The notes beneath the pieces were generated by a model. It was not told the origin of the DNA. It made no database searches and saw only the letters and a program-made list of their open reading frames with translations. Position numbers and translations under genes: made by a program. DNA of 64,000 nucleotides from assembly GCA_943372995.1 (NCBI GenBank), contig CALSAQ010000001.1, positions 744,001 through 808,000 of the forward strand. The letters are read 5' to 3'. Shown here one piece after another: positions 54,610 through 63,796 of the stretch (positions within the stretch are counted from its first letter, which is position 1; each line of letters opens with the position of its first letter). Origin of the DNA: CAJBVG01 sp943372995. Lineage in GTDB: Bacteria; Bacteroidota; Bacteroidia; Sphingobacteriales; Sphingobacteriaceae.

Positions 54610-56832
54610 ATGGCTATATCAACCAAGAAAAGGCTTAGTTCTTTGGCAATTTTTGCCTGTATAAGTTTGCAAAGCATTTCATTTAGTTTTGCTCAAAAAA
54701 AAGAATTAACAAACGACATTATTTGGGGAAAACCTCAGTTCATTGCAAAAAGCATCACTGGCTTACGCTCCATGAAAGATGGGAAACATTATAGTTCGTT
54801 TTATGTAAACCCAAATACGAAAGAGAAATACATTTTAGCCTACGAATATGCTACTGGAAAAGTAAGCGATACCATTTTAAAAGCATCAGAATTAAAACTA
54901 AAAATACCTAATGACATTACACAGATAGAACTCGACGACTATTCGTTCAGTGCCGATGAAAGTAAAATATTAATCTCCAATAATTCTGAATCAATCTACC
55001 GCCACTCTACAAAAGAATTAAACTATATTTTCGATAGAAAAACAAGGACTCTGCAAAACCTATCTGATTACGGCAAACAAATGTTTGCAGCATTTTCACC
55101 TGATGGTTCTAAAGTGGCATTTGTACGCGACAATAACATCTATATTAGAAATGTTGCCAACAGAGAAGAAATAAAAATTACCGACGATGGTGAATGGGAA
55201 CGTATATTAAATGGTTGGTGCGATTGGGTTTACGAAGAAGAATTTAGCTTCGCTCCCGCTTTCCAATGGTCGCCCGATGGTTCTTACATTGCTTATTACA
55301 AGTTCGACGAATCTGAAGTAAAGAGATATAACATGGCCATGTATGGCGATTTATACCCTAAAGATTATCAATATAAATATCCAAAAGCAGGTGAAAAAAA
55401 TTCAGTAGTAAGCATACACATCTACCAAGTGAATTCAGGCAAAACATCAACGGTAGATATCGGACCAGAAAAAGATCAATACATACCAAGAATAAAATGG
55501 ACAGCTGATCCAAACAAATTGTGTGTGTTGAGAATGAACAGACATCAAAACAAACTAGAATACCTACTCGCAGAAGCTAATAACGGAAAATCAAAAGTTA
55601 TCCTCACCGAAAGCTCTCCTACCTATATTGATATTACCGACGATCTTACTTTCTTAAAAGACAATAAAACCTTTATTATAAGTTCAGAAAAAGATGGGTT
55701 TAATCATCTTTACCTATACGATTTAAATGGTAAATTGATTAGGCAGATTACAAAAGGAAACTGGGAAATGTTGAACTTCTATGGAATGGATGCTACACAG
55801 AAAACCATCTATTTCCAAGCTGCAATGGTTAATGCCACTCAAAGAGAAATTTATAAAATAAATATCGATGGCAAAGGGCTGAAAAAAATCAGTAAACAAA
55901 CAGGTACAAACACTGCCTATTTTAGTAACGATTGTTCATACTTTATTAACTACTATTCCAATGCCAATACACCTAGTTACATTACATTGATTGATAAAAA
56001 CGGAACAGAGGTAAGAGTATTAGAAGATAATAAAAAACTTAATGATAAACTTGCGGAGTACGATTTAACCAAAAAAGAATTCTTAAGCATTACAACTTCA
56101 GAAGGAGTTCAGTTAAATGCTTGGATGATGAAACCCACAAATTTCGATGCTTCAAAAAAATATCCTGTATTTATGTTTTTGTATGGAGGTCCGGGATCGC
56201 AACAAGTACTCGATTCTTGGGGCAGCTCCAATTTCATGTGGTACCAAATGCTTTGTCAGAAAGGATACATAGTAGTATGTGTGGATAACAGAGGTACTGG
56301 AGGAAGAGGTGCAGAGTTCAAAAAAATGACACACTTACAACTAGGAAAATACGAAACCATCGACCAAATAGAATCTGCAAAATGGTTAGCTAAGCAACCT
56401 TATGTAGATGGAAGCAGAATAGGCATTCAAGGATGGAGTTACGGAGGATACATGTCGTCGTTGTGTATCACTAAAGGGGCAGATGTATTCAAGCTTGCCA
56501 TCGCAGTAGCACCAGTAACCAATTGGAAGTATTACGACACCATCTACACAGAAAGATACTTAAGAACACCACAAGAAAACAAGAGTGGTTACGAAGACAA
56601 TTCACCAATAAATTTTGTTAATCAATTAAAAGGAAAATACCTTATTGTGCATGGTACTGCCGACGATAATGTGCATTTCCAAAATTCAGTCGATATGATT
56701 GATGCTTTAATTAAAGCAAACAAAAAATTTGAATCGGCTTATTATCCTAACAAGAACCACAGCATCGCAGGAGGAACAACGCGATTGCATTTGTATAACA
56801 AAATGACTGACTTTATTATTTCTAACCTATAA
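54610..56832 (+). CDS. Dipeptidyl peptidase IV (S9B serine peptidase)
   Basis: 740 residues from the ATG at 54610 with a signal peptide (to about FSFAQ). An N-terminal beta-propeller (about 40-480) contains the double-glutamate substrate motif DWVYEEEFSF; the hydrolase domain has S610 (GWSYGG), D685/D686 (HGTADDNVHF) and H717 (KNHSIAGG), the spacing of DPP IV. It removes X-Pro or X-Ala dipeptides from peptides in the periplasm. The peptide carriers downstream fit as the next step. Confidence 0.94.
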   Translation: MAISTKKRLSSLAIFACISLQSISFSFAQKKELTNDIIWGKPQFIAKSITGLRSMKDGKHYSSFYVNPNTKEKYILAYEYATGKVSDTILKASELKLKIPNDITQIELDDYSFSADESKILISNNSESIYRHSTKELNYIFDRKTRTLQNLSDYGKQMFAAFSPDGSKVAFVRDNNIYIRNVANREEIKITDDGEWERILNGWCDWVYEEEFSFAPAFQWSPDGSYIAYYKFDESEVKRYNMAMYGDLYPKDYQYKYPKAGEKNSVVSIHIYQVNSGKTSTVDIGPEKDQYIPRIKWTADPNKLCVLRMNRHQNKLEYLLAEANNGKSKVILTESSPTYIDITDDLTFLKDNKTFIISSEKDGFNHLYLYDLNGKLIRQITKGNWEMLNFYGMDATQKTIYFQAAMVNATQREIYKINIDGKGLKKISKQTGTNTAYFSNDCSYFINYYSNANTPSYITLIDKNGTEVRVLEDNKKLNDKLAEYDLTKKEFLSITTSEGVQLNAWMMKPTNFDASKKYPVFMFLYGGPGSQQVLDSWGSSNFMWYQMLCQKGYIVVCVDNRGTGGRGAEFKKMTHLQLGKYETIDQIESAKWLAKQPYVDGSRIGIQGWSYGGYMSSLCITKGADVFKLAIAVAPVTNWKYYDTIYTERYLRTPQENKSGYEDNSPINFVNQLKGKYLIVHGTADDNVHFQNSVDMIDALIKANKKFESAYYPNKNHSIAGGTTRLHLYNKMTDFIISNL

Positions 56833-56836
56833 AAAA

Positions 56837-56917
56837 GAGTAATGAGTAGTGAGTAATGGGTAATATTAGATTGTTCACTACTCAAACTCATTACTCATTA
56901 CTCACTACTCATTACTC
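56837..56917. repeat. Heptamer hairpin with 28-bp arms before a POT gene
   Basis: Left arm 56837-56864: units GAGTAAT, GAGTAGT, GAGTAAT, GGGTAAT. Right arm 56890-56917 is its reverse complement in 27 of 28 positions, with unit order kept. The loop is 25 bases. The right arm ends 5 bp before the start codon at 56923. Confidence 0.95.
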
Positions 56918-56922
56918 AAATT

Positions 56923-58548
56923 ATGAAAAATCACCCTAAAGGACTCATTGTACTCTTCTTCACAGAAATGTGGGAGCGTTTTGGTTATTACTTGATGTTA
57001 GGAATACTCCTACTCTATCTTACAGACGGAGTAAAAGGAGGAATGGGACTCGATAAAAAAGAAGCCTCAGATATAGTAGGTACCTATTTAGGATTAGTGT
57101 ATTTAACTCCTTTCTTAGGAGGCTTGTTAGCGGATAGAGTATTAGGGTACAGACGCTCCATATTAATTGGAGGGTTACTTATGTCGGCGGGTTATTTCGG
57201 ATTGGCCATTCCTAACATGACGGCCTTTTGGATATCAGTATTATTAATTATTGTAGGTAATGGATTTTTCAAACCTAACATTTCTACATTACTTGGAAAT
57301 TTATATACTAACAATCAATATAAAGATCAAAAAGATGCAGGCTACAATATCTTCTACATGGGTATAAATGTTGGAGCATTCATTTGTAATTTCGTTGCAG
57401 CCTATATGCGTAACGAATACGGATGGGGTTATGCATTTGGTGCTGCTGGTGTGGGTATGCTTATCGGTGTTGCTTGGTTTTTATATGGAACGAAACATAT
57501 TAAAGATGCTGACATTAAAAAGCCAGCGGGTGAAAACGATTTAGCTGTATCAAAAGTATTGCTGTATGTATTTCTTCCTGCTATTGCGTTTGGAGCTTTA
57601 GGTTGGTTTATACCAGGTAATATTTTCGGGACTGATTCTACCGATGCCTTTATCATAGCATGTATTCCTGTTATTATTTTTTATATCAATTTAATGATGA
57701 GAGCAGAGAAACAAGAACGTGCACAAATTGCATCCTTGTTATCTATCTTCGCTGTGGTTATTGTTTTTTGGGCGGTATTTAAACAAAATGCATCTGCACT
57801 TACTACTTACGCGGAAACGTATACCGACAGAGCAATTCCACAAACGGTGCAACCCATTGTTAAACCTTTTGGAATGATTCAAACAGTGAGTACAGCACCT
57901 TCAGAATACCCTATGTACGATGAACAGTTCAGATTAGTAAAAGACTCCGCTGGAAACAAAGTATTAGTACAAGGACCACATCCATATTTCCAAAATCTTC
58001 CAACAGAAAAATGGCCAAAAGAAGGAAACGAATTAAAATTATATTCAACTGAAATTTTCCAATCTGTTAATCCATTCTTCATCGTTATTTTAACACCATT
58101 GGTATTAAGTTTATTTGCCTTTTTACGAATGAGAGGTAAAGAACCTTCAACTCCTGCAAAAATTGCTTACGGTTTACTCATCACAGGCTTGTCGACATTA
58201 GTAATGGTTGGTGCAGTATATTCTACAGACCTCACACACGATAAATCGTCGGCAATATGGTTAATCGGATGTTATGGAGTAGTAACAATTGGTGAGCTTT
58301 TCTTATCACCTATTGGTTTGTCATTAGTATCAAAAGTAGCACCAGTACGAATCACCTCATTAATGATGGGAGGATGGTTTTTAGCAACTTCCATTGGAAA
58401 TAAATTATCAGGAGTATTATCATCACTTTGGGATAATTATGAAAATAAAGCAAATTTCTTTTTAGTCAACTTTATTGCATGTACATTGGCAGGACTTGCC
58501 ATATTTGCTATGTTGAAATGGTTGAGAGGAATTATTAGTAAGCACTAG
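56923..58548 (+). CDS. POT-family proton-coupled peptide carrier with large insertion
   Basis: 541 residues, major-facilitator fold. The POT signature E15-MWE18-R19-F and FYMGINVGAF are intact, so proton-coupled di/tripeptide uptake is expected. Between transmembrane helices 7 and 8 there is a hydrophilic insertion of about 70 residues (about 303-375, including YDEQFRLVKDSAGNK and LPTEKWPKEGNELK) absent from the second POT protein; by topology it faces the periplasm and could bind peptides or a peptidase. The translation start sits against a long heptamer hairpin. Confidence 0.92.
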   Translation: MKNHPKGLIVLFFTEMWERFGYYLMLGILLLYLTDGVKGGMGLDKKEASDIVGTYLGLVYLTPFLGGLLADRVLGYRRSILIGGLLMSAGYFGLAIPNMTAFWISVLLIIVGNGFFKPNISTLLGNLYTNNQYKDQKDAGYNIFYMGINVGAFICNFVAAYMRNEYGWGYAFGAAGVGMLIGVAWFLYGTKHIKDADIKKPAGENDLAVSKVLLYVFLPAIAFGALGWFIPGNIFGTDSTDAFIIACIPVIIFYINLMMRAEKQERAQIASLLSIFAVVIVFWAVFKQNASALTTYAETYTDRAIPQTVQPIVKPFGMIQTVSTAPSEYPMYDEQFRLVKDSAGNKVLVQGPHPYFQNLPTEKWPKEGNELKLYSTEIFQSVNPFFIVILTPLVLSLFAFLRMRGKEPSTPAKIAYGLLITGLSTLVMVGAVYSTDLTHDKSSAIWLIGCYGVVTIGELFLSPIGLSLVSKVAPVRITSLMMGGWFLATSIGNKLSGVLSSLWDNYENKANFFLVNFIACTLAGLAIFAMLKWLRGIISKH

Positions 58549-58554
58549 TAACTT

Positions 58555-58631
58555 TATAATTGAGAATTGAGAATTGAGAATTGATAATTGATAATTGAGA
58601 ATTGATAATTGAGAATTGAGAATTGAGAATT
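58555..58631. repeat. 11-unit GAGAATT/GATAATT heptamer array
   Basis: Eleven 7-bp units (seven GAGAATT, three GATAATT, one TATAATT) starting 6 bp after the first POT stop and ending 16 bp before the second POT start, thus filling the spacer. Confidence 0.95.
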
Positions 58632-58647
58632 AACCTAAAATAATAAA

Positions 58648-60159
58648 ATGTCAGAAACAAAAACCTCACACCCGAAAGGCCTGTATGTTTTGTTCGCAAC
58701 CGAGATGTGGGAGCGATTCAACTATTACGGAATGAGAGCAATACTTGTGCTCTTCATGACAAAAGCATTATTCTTTGATAAAGCTTTTGCTTCTAACTTG
58801 TATGGAAGTTATACAGGATTAGTTTATTTAACTCCTCTTATTGGTGGTTACATTGCCGATAAATATTGGGGAAACAGAAGGTCTATCATTGCCGGTGGTA
58901 TTTTAATGGCCATAGGTGAATTCTTCATGTTCTTCTGTGGATCATTGTACGACCCTGCAAGCACTACACAATCAGGTTTATCATCTCTCCTATTCTTTTC
59001 TGGTTTAGGGTTTATGATTACAGGTAATGGTTTCTTTAAACCAAACATCTCTTCTTTAGTTGGGCAACTGTATCCTAAAGGCGACCGTCGTATCGATTCA
59101 GCATATACCATTTTCTATATGGGTATAAACGTAGGTGGAGCATTCGGACCATTTGTATGTGGAATATTAGGCGACACTGGTAATCCAGCCGATTTCAAAT
59201 GGGCTTTCTTAGCAGCAGGTATAGGTATGGCACTAAGTGTGGTTATTCAAAAAATATATCAAGATAAATACTTAAAAGATCCAGAAGGAAAACCACTAGG
59301 TTTAACACCAACGGATGCTCCAAAAAAATGGAGTAATACACCTTTAGTAAGTTTGGGTTTAGTATTATTATCGATGTTGATGATTGGTTTATTTTACATC
59401 GATGCTAAAGTATTTTCATTCCTTTCTTACTTATTAGTGGCGAGTGTTCTATTCATAGTATACTTTGTTTTCTCAGATAAAACATTGCAAAAAAGTGAGA
59501 AACAAAAAATAGGTGTAATATTCATTGTGGCCTTCTTCGTTATTTTCTTTTGGTCGGCATTCGAACAAGCAGGTGCTTCTTTAACCTTCTTTGCTGAAGA
59601 ACAAACTAATAGAGACCTAGGCTTCGCTACTGTTCCTGCAAGTTTATTTCAATCATTAAATTCAATTTTTGTAATTGCCTTTGCACCAGTATTTGCTTGG
59701 TTATGGTTAAGATTGGGTAAAAGAGAGCCAACAGCACCATTTAAAATGGCTATAGGTTTATTACTTTTAGCAGTAGGTTATTTAGTAATTGCTTTTGGTG
59801 TAAAAAATGTTGAACCAGGAATTAAAGTAAGTATGATGTGGTTAACTTCTATGTATGCATTACATACTTGGGGTGAATTATGTTTATCTCCTATCGGGTT
59901 ATCATTAGTAAATAAATTAGCTCCATTAAAATTAGCTTCACTACTAATGGCGGTATGGTTCTTAGCCAATGCGGCTGCAAATAAATTAGCTGGTGTACTA
60001 AGCGCTTTATATCCTGAAGAAGGTAAAACAACAAGTTTCTTAGGTTATCAAATTACTAATCTTTACGAATTCTTTATGTTGTTTGTATTTACTGCTGGTA
60101 TTGCCTCTTTAATACTATTTGTATCTACTAAAAAATTAAAATCGATGATGAATAGTTAA
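58648..60159 (+). CDS. POT-family proton-coupled peptide carrier
   Basis: 503 residues. E19-MWE22-R23-F, YGSYTGLVYLTPLIGGYIADKYWGNRRSI and FYMGINVGGAFGPF mark the POT family; about 12-14 membrane helices. It lacks the periplasmic insertion of its neighbour, and the two share only moderate similarity, so they are old paralogues with likely different peptide preferences. Followed by a strong terminator. Confidence 0.93.
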   Translation: MSETKTSHPKGLYVLFATEMWERFNYYGMRAILVLFMTKALFFDKAFASNLYGSYTGLVYLTPLIGGYIADKYWGNRRSIIAGGILMAIGEFFMFFCGSLYDPASTTQSGLSSLLFFSGLGFMITGNGFFKPNISSLVGQLYPKGDRRIDSAYTIFYMGINVGGAFGPFVCGILGDTGNPADFKWAFLAAGIGMALSVVIQKIYQDKYLKDPEGKPLGLTPTDAPKKWSNTPLVSLGLVLLSMLMIGLFYIDAKVFSFLSYLLVASVLFIVYFVFSDKTLQKSEKQKIGVIFIVAFFVIFFWSAFEQAGASLTFFAEEQTNRDLGFATVPASLFQSLNSIFVIAFAPVFAWLWLRLGKREPTAPFKMAIGLLLLAVGYLVIAFGVKNVEPGIKVSMMWLTSMYALHTWGELCLSPIGLSLVNKLAPLKLASLLMAVWFLANAAANKLAGVLSALYPEEGKTTSFLGYQITNLYEFFMLFVFTAGIASLILFVSTKKLKSMMNS

Positions 60160-60180
60160 TCATTCTTTCATATATTCTGA

Positions 60181-60212
60181 AAAGCAGTAAGTTCTCTTAC
60201 TGCTTTTTTTAT
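60181..60212 (+). terminator. Rho-independent terminator after the POT pair
   Basis: Perfect 11-bp stem AAAGCAGTAAG/CTTACTGCTTT with a 4-base loop and a following T-run, 21 bp after the stop codon. Confidence 0.9.
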
Positions 60213-60251
60213 TTAGGATTTTTAATATATTGGTGCAATAAACTCCATTCA

Positions 60252-61019
60252 ATGAAAAACAATACACTGATTTTCCTCTTTGGAATAGCATTATTCTTGT
60301 GTTCTTGTCGGGCAAATTACATACCACCTCCCCTCAATAATCCAATGCTAAGTCGAGCTAACGAAACCAATCTTAATGCAAACTTTGCTTTTGGCGACAT
60401 TACTACTACAGGAAACGTTAACGTGGGCTACTCTCCTATAAATAATTTAGGCTTTGTATATAGTTTTTCTGGCTATTCAGCTCAAAGAGAATACACCAAT
60501 TCTACAACTATGCAAACGTTTAGAGAAGATTATTATCGTGGAGTTTATAACGAATTGATGGGAGGCTATTACAAAGGTTTCTCTAAACATGGTTTACTCG
60601 AATTATACCTTGGGCTGGGATTAGGGAACTCTAAGAATCATTATTTCCAAGATAATCCACAAGGTGGAAGCTTCGATGGATATTCTAAATTAGGATACAC
60701 CAGAACTTCAATCATGCCTGCAGTTGGATTTAAATCTAAAAACTTTCAATTTTCATACGGTATCAAAGCCTATCAAGTAAATTTCTATAAAAATGATCGT
60801 CATGGCATTTTTGTATATGATTATATGGATGAGATAGATCGTTTGAGTAAGTCTAATTATTACTTTATCGATCATGGCGTAACGATGAAATTTGGGCATC
60901 GAAATGTACAACTCATGGCTCAACTCTCCAATACCCGAAAATTATCTAATAATATCATCAGTTATGAAGCGGTTAGATTCGGTTTAGGTATTCAAATACA
61001 GTTCTTTGCCAATTACTAG
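60252..61019 (+). CDS. Outer-membrane beta-barrel-like lipoprotein, unknown
   Basis: 255 residues. Lipoprotein-type leader with LFLCSCR (C19, or C17). The mature part has alternating amphipathic strands with aromatic residues (ITTTGNVNVGYSPINNLGFVYSFSGYSA, YYRGVYNELMGGYYKGF, LLELYLGLGLGNSKNHYF) and ends FGLGIQIQFFANY, which suggests a small outer-membrane barrel. No specific family recognised. Its own weak promoter probably lies in the 40-bp spacer after the terminator. Confidence 0.7.
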   Translation: MKNNTLIFLFGIALFLCSCRANYIPPPLNNPMLSRANETNLNANFAFGDITTTGNVNVGYSPINNLGFVYSFSGYSAQREYTNSTTMQTFREDYYRGVYNELMGGYYKGFSKHGLLELYLGLGLGNSKNHYFQDNPQGGSFDGYSKLGYTRTSIMPAVGFKSKNFQFSYGIKAYQVNFYKNDRHGIFVYDYMDEIDRLSKSNYYFIDHGVTMKFGHRNVQLMAQLSNTRKLSNNIISYEAVRFGLGIQIQFFANY

Positions 61020-61063
61020 CCTATTTTGTACCCTAAAATGCAATAAAGCCCTTCCTAATTTGT

Positions 61064-61101
61064 AATTTCAATTTTGTATTTTGTAATCCGAAATTGAAAT
61101 T
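61064..61101. repeat. Short inverted repeat before the OPT gene
   Basis: AATTTCAAT (61064-61072) pairs with ATTGAAATT (61093-61101) across 20 bases; the right arm ends 2 bp before the ATG. Units are weaker than in the other arrays, but the placement is the same. Confidence 0.6.
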
Positions 61102-61103
61102 AT

Positions 61104-63149
61104 ATGGAAAAACCAACCTTCAAACCTTTCGTTTCCGACGATACTAAAATGGCTGAATTTACCTTCAAGTCCATTATACTTGGATGTATATTCGGGATTA
61201 TCTTCGGTGCAGCAACAGTATATTTAGCTCTTAAAGCTGGATTAACAGTATCTGCTTCTATTCCCATTGCTGTAATTGCAATTACATTGGGTAGAAAATT
61301 TTTCAAGACTACCATTCTTGAAAACAACATCATTCAAACAACAGGATCTGCTGGTGAGTCTATTGCCGCTGGTGTGGTATTCACACTTCCTGGGTTCTTA
61401 TTCCTTTCTGCTAATGAAAATGGAGTAAGTAGTGGTGAGATGTATTTCGGATACATGACCATACTTACACTTGCAATCTTTGGTGGTATTTTAGGAACCT
61501 TAATGATGATTCCTTTAAGAAAATCATTAATTGTAAAAGAACACGATACGCTTCCATACCCTGAAGGTACAGCTTGTGCATCGGTGTTAAAAGCGGGTGA
61601 AAAAGGTGGTGATTTTGCAAAAACAGCCTTCTTAGGTTTAGGCTTTGCATTAGTATATGCACTTCTTCAAAAAGTATTTCATGTAATTGCAGAAGTTCCT
61701 GCATTTGTAACGAAGCAAACCAATAAGTTTTTCCCTTCTGCAACAGTTAGTGGAGAAATTACTCCTGAATATATGGGGGTTGGTTATATCATCGGATTTA
61801 AAATTGCAGGAGTATTAGTTGCCGGGGGTGTAATCGCATGGTTGGGGTTAATTCCTCTGCTTGCATCTGTTGTTCCAGCCGACACTATTGCTCTACAACT
61901 AATCAAATTAGGCTATCTAAAAGATTTAGCTACCCCTGGTGGACCAGGAGGATGGGATCCTGTAGCACATACGTTTGCCGATACCGCATCCGCAATATAT
62001 AGAGCATACATTCGTCAGATTGGTGCTGGTGCTGTGGCTGCTGGAGGTTTCATTACATTATTTAAAACTATTCCTACCATCATCTCATCATTCAAAGATA
62101 GTTTAGGATCTGTTGGTGAAAAAGGAGAAGAAAAAATAGTAAGAAGAACTGAACGTGATTTAAATATTAAAGTGGTGTTGTTTGGTAGTATTGCCTTAGT
62201 ATTACTCATGGCTTTCTTACCACAAATACCTGGAGATAGTGTTTGGAGTAAATTATTACTTGGAGTACTGGTTATTATATTCGGAGCATTCTTCGTTACT
62301 GTAGCTTCTAGAATTGTTGGTTTAATAGGGTCTTCAAACTCTCCTATATCGGGTATGACCATTGCAACATTAATGGGTACTTGTTTAGTGTTTATTGCTA
62401 TTGGTTGGACAGGTAAAGTATACGAGCCTATGGCTTTAGTAGTTGGTGGTATGATTTGTATAGCTGCCGCTAATGCTGGTGCTACCTCACAAGATTTAAA
62501 ATCAGGGTACATCGTTGGAGCTACTCCAAAATATCAACAAATGGCATTATTTATAGGTGCTATTGTATCTTCAATTTTCATTGGACTTACCGTTAAAATA
62601 TTAGACACCCCAACTGCCGATATGTTAAGTCAAGGTATTACACACGCCATCGGTAGCGATAAATATCCAGCTCCGCAAGGAACATTAATGGCCACACTAA
62701 TTAAAGGTATTCTATCGTTTAATCTCGACTGGCAATTTGTGTTAGTAGGTGTATTTATAGCCATCACCATGGAATTATGTGGTGTTAAATCATTGTCGTT
62801 TGCTGTTGGTGCTTATCTACCACTTTCAACAACCTTACCAATATTTGCAGGTGGTGTTGTGAAAAAAATTGTAGAGAATCGCAAAGCTAAAAAAGGTAAA
62901 GAACAAGAAGACGAAGAACTAGGAAAAGGAAGCTTATACGCCACTGGACTTGTTGCAGGAGGTGCATTAGCAGGTGTGATTGTCGCCGTACTTTCTGTAA
63001 ACGATACTGTATCTGCATATTTACAAAAATTAAATGCAGAGCATGGAATTACAAGTATCTTTGGCGCTGAAGGTTATCACTTGCTAGGTGCTGGTTTCTT
63101 TGTGGCCATGGGATTAATCTTATATAGAGTGGCGATGAAAGAAAATTAG
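61104..63149 (+). CDS. OPT-family oligopeptide transporter
   Basis: 681 residues with about 14-16 membrane helices. The family pattern is clear: TFKSIILGCIFGIIFGAATVYLALKAGLTVSASIP near the start, NNIIQTTGSAGESIAAGVVFTLP, PYPEGTACASVLKAGE and ANAGATSQDLKSGYIVGATPKYQQ. OPT proteins import oligopeptides or metal-chelator complexes by proton coupling. With DPP IV and the two POT carriers it completes a peptide-uptake neighbourhood. Confidence 0.93.
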   Translation: MEKPTFKPFVSDDTKMAEFTFKSIILGCIFGIIFGAATVYLALKAGLTVSASIPIAVIAITLGRKFFKTTILENNIIQTTGSAGESIAAGVVFTLPGFLFLSANENGVSSGEMYFGYMTILTLAIFGGILGTLMMIPLRKSLIVKEHDTLPYPEGTACASVLKAGEKGGDFAKTAFLGLGFALVYALLQKVFHVIAEVPAFVTKQTNKFFPSATVSGEITPEYMGVGYIIGFKIAGVLVAGGVIAWLGLIPLLASVVPADTIALQLIKLGYLKDLATPGGPGGWDPVAHTFADTASAIYRAYIRQIGAGAVAAGGFITLFKTIPTIISSFKDSLGSVGEKGEEKIVRRTERDLNIKVVLFGSIALVLLMAFLPQIPGDSVWSKLLLGVLVIIFGAFFVTVASRIVGLIGSSNSPISGMTIATLMGTCLVFIAIGWTGKVYEPMALVVGGMICIAAANAGATSQDLKSGYIVGATPKYQQMALFIGAIVSSIFIGLTVKILDTPTADMLSQGITHAIGSDKYPAPQGTLMATLIKGILSFNLDWQFVLVGVFIAITMELCGVKSLSFAVGAYLPLSTTLPIFAGGVVKKIVENRKAKKGKEQEDEELGKGSLYATGLVAGGALAGVIVAVLSVNDTVSAYLQKLNAEHGITSIFGAEGYHLLGAGFFVAMGLILYRVAMKEN

Positions 63150-63192
63150 CCAATTAGCTAATGAAATATTAAGAATTAAGAAAATAAAAATT

Positions 63193-63738
63193 ATGAATAA
63201 AAAAATTATCCTTGGACTTTGTACTGTTATCATCGCACTATTTTTTAGTTCATGTAGCAGGAAGATTTATTTCTCTACTGAAGTTAAAAACAGAGTACTA
63301 GCTACAAATACCCCTCTTACAAAATTGCAATATTATGTAGATCGTGATGTAGAACTAAAACGTGTTATCACAACTGGTGAAACAAAAGTAAGCTCTGGAA
63401 CTATTAAAGTAGAAAATGGAAAATCAGTTCAGATCATTCGATTGAAGAAAAACACCCCAGGTGTTTGTACAGGAGAAAGTGGAGGTAACTTATTGGTTTC
63501 ATTCGAAGAGGGAAATAATAAAAACTTAGTTTTTGCTTTTCCTAAAAATGGTACAGTTAAAAACGCTTACGTATTACAAATAAATGCTGTCGACAAAAAT
63601 AATGTTGCAAGTATTAATTACGATGGTAAGGCCTATGTGGTAGGATCTAAAGGGGTGTACGCAAAACTAAAAGTAAAGAAAAGCGTAGCCACTAAACTGA
63701 AAGTGAAGAAATCGAAAATGAAAGGCCGTAAGGTATAG
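63193..63738 (+). CDS. Basic-tailed lipoprotein, unknown function
   Basis: 181 residues with lipobox FSSC (C21) and a mature beta-rich domain opening KIYFSTEVKNRVLA and containing TPLTKLQYYVDRDVELKR, GKSVQIIRLKKNTPGVC and LVFAFPKNGT. The final about 20 residues are extremely Lys-rich, with a repeated KLKVKKS motif. No family recognised. Its stop lies 2 bp before a heptamer array. Confidence 0.7.
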   Translation: MNKKIILGLCTVIIALFFSSCSRKIYFSTEVKNRVLATNTPLTKLQYYVDRDVELKRVITTGETKVSSGTIKVENGKSVQIIRLKKNTPGVCTGESGGNLLVSFEEGNNKNLVFAFPKNGTVKNAYVLQINAVDKNNVASINYDGKAYVVGSKGVYAKLKVKKSVATKLKVKKSKMKGRKV

Positions 63739-63740
63739 TA

Positions 63741-63796
63741 GATATGAGTAATGAGATGTGTGATATGAGTAATGAGATGTGAGATATGAGTAATGA
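63741..63796. repeat. Eight-unit heptamer array containing a start codon
   Basis: Eight 7-bp units: GATATGA, GTAATGA and GATGTGT/GATGTGA cycling in a three-unit order. The seventh unit supplies the ATG of the zinc-ribbon gene, and the eighth supplies its codons 2-4. The GATATGA unit is shared with the array at 367-450. Confidence 0.95.
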
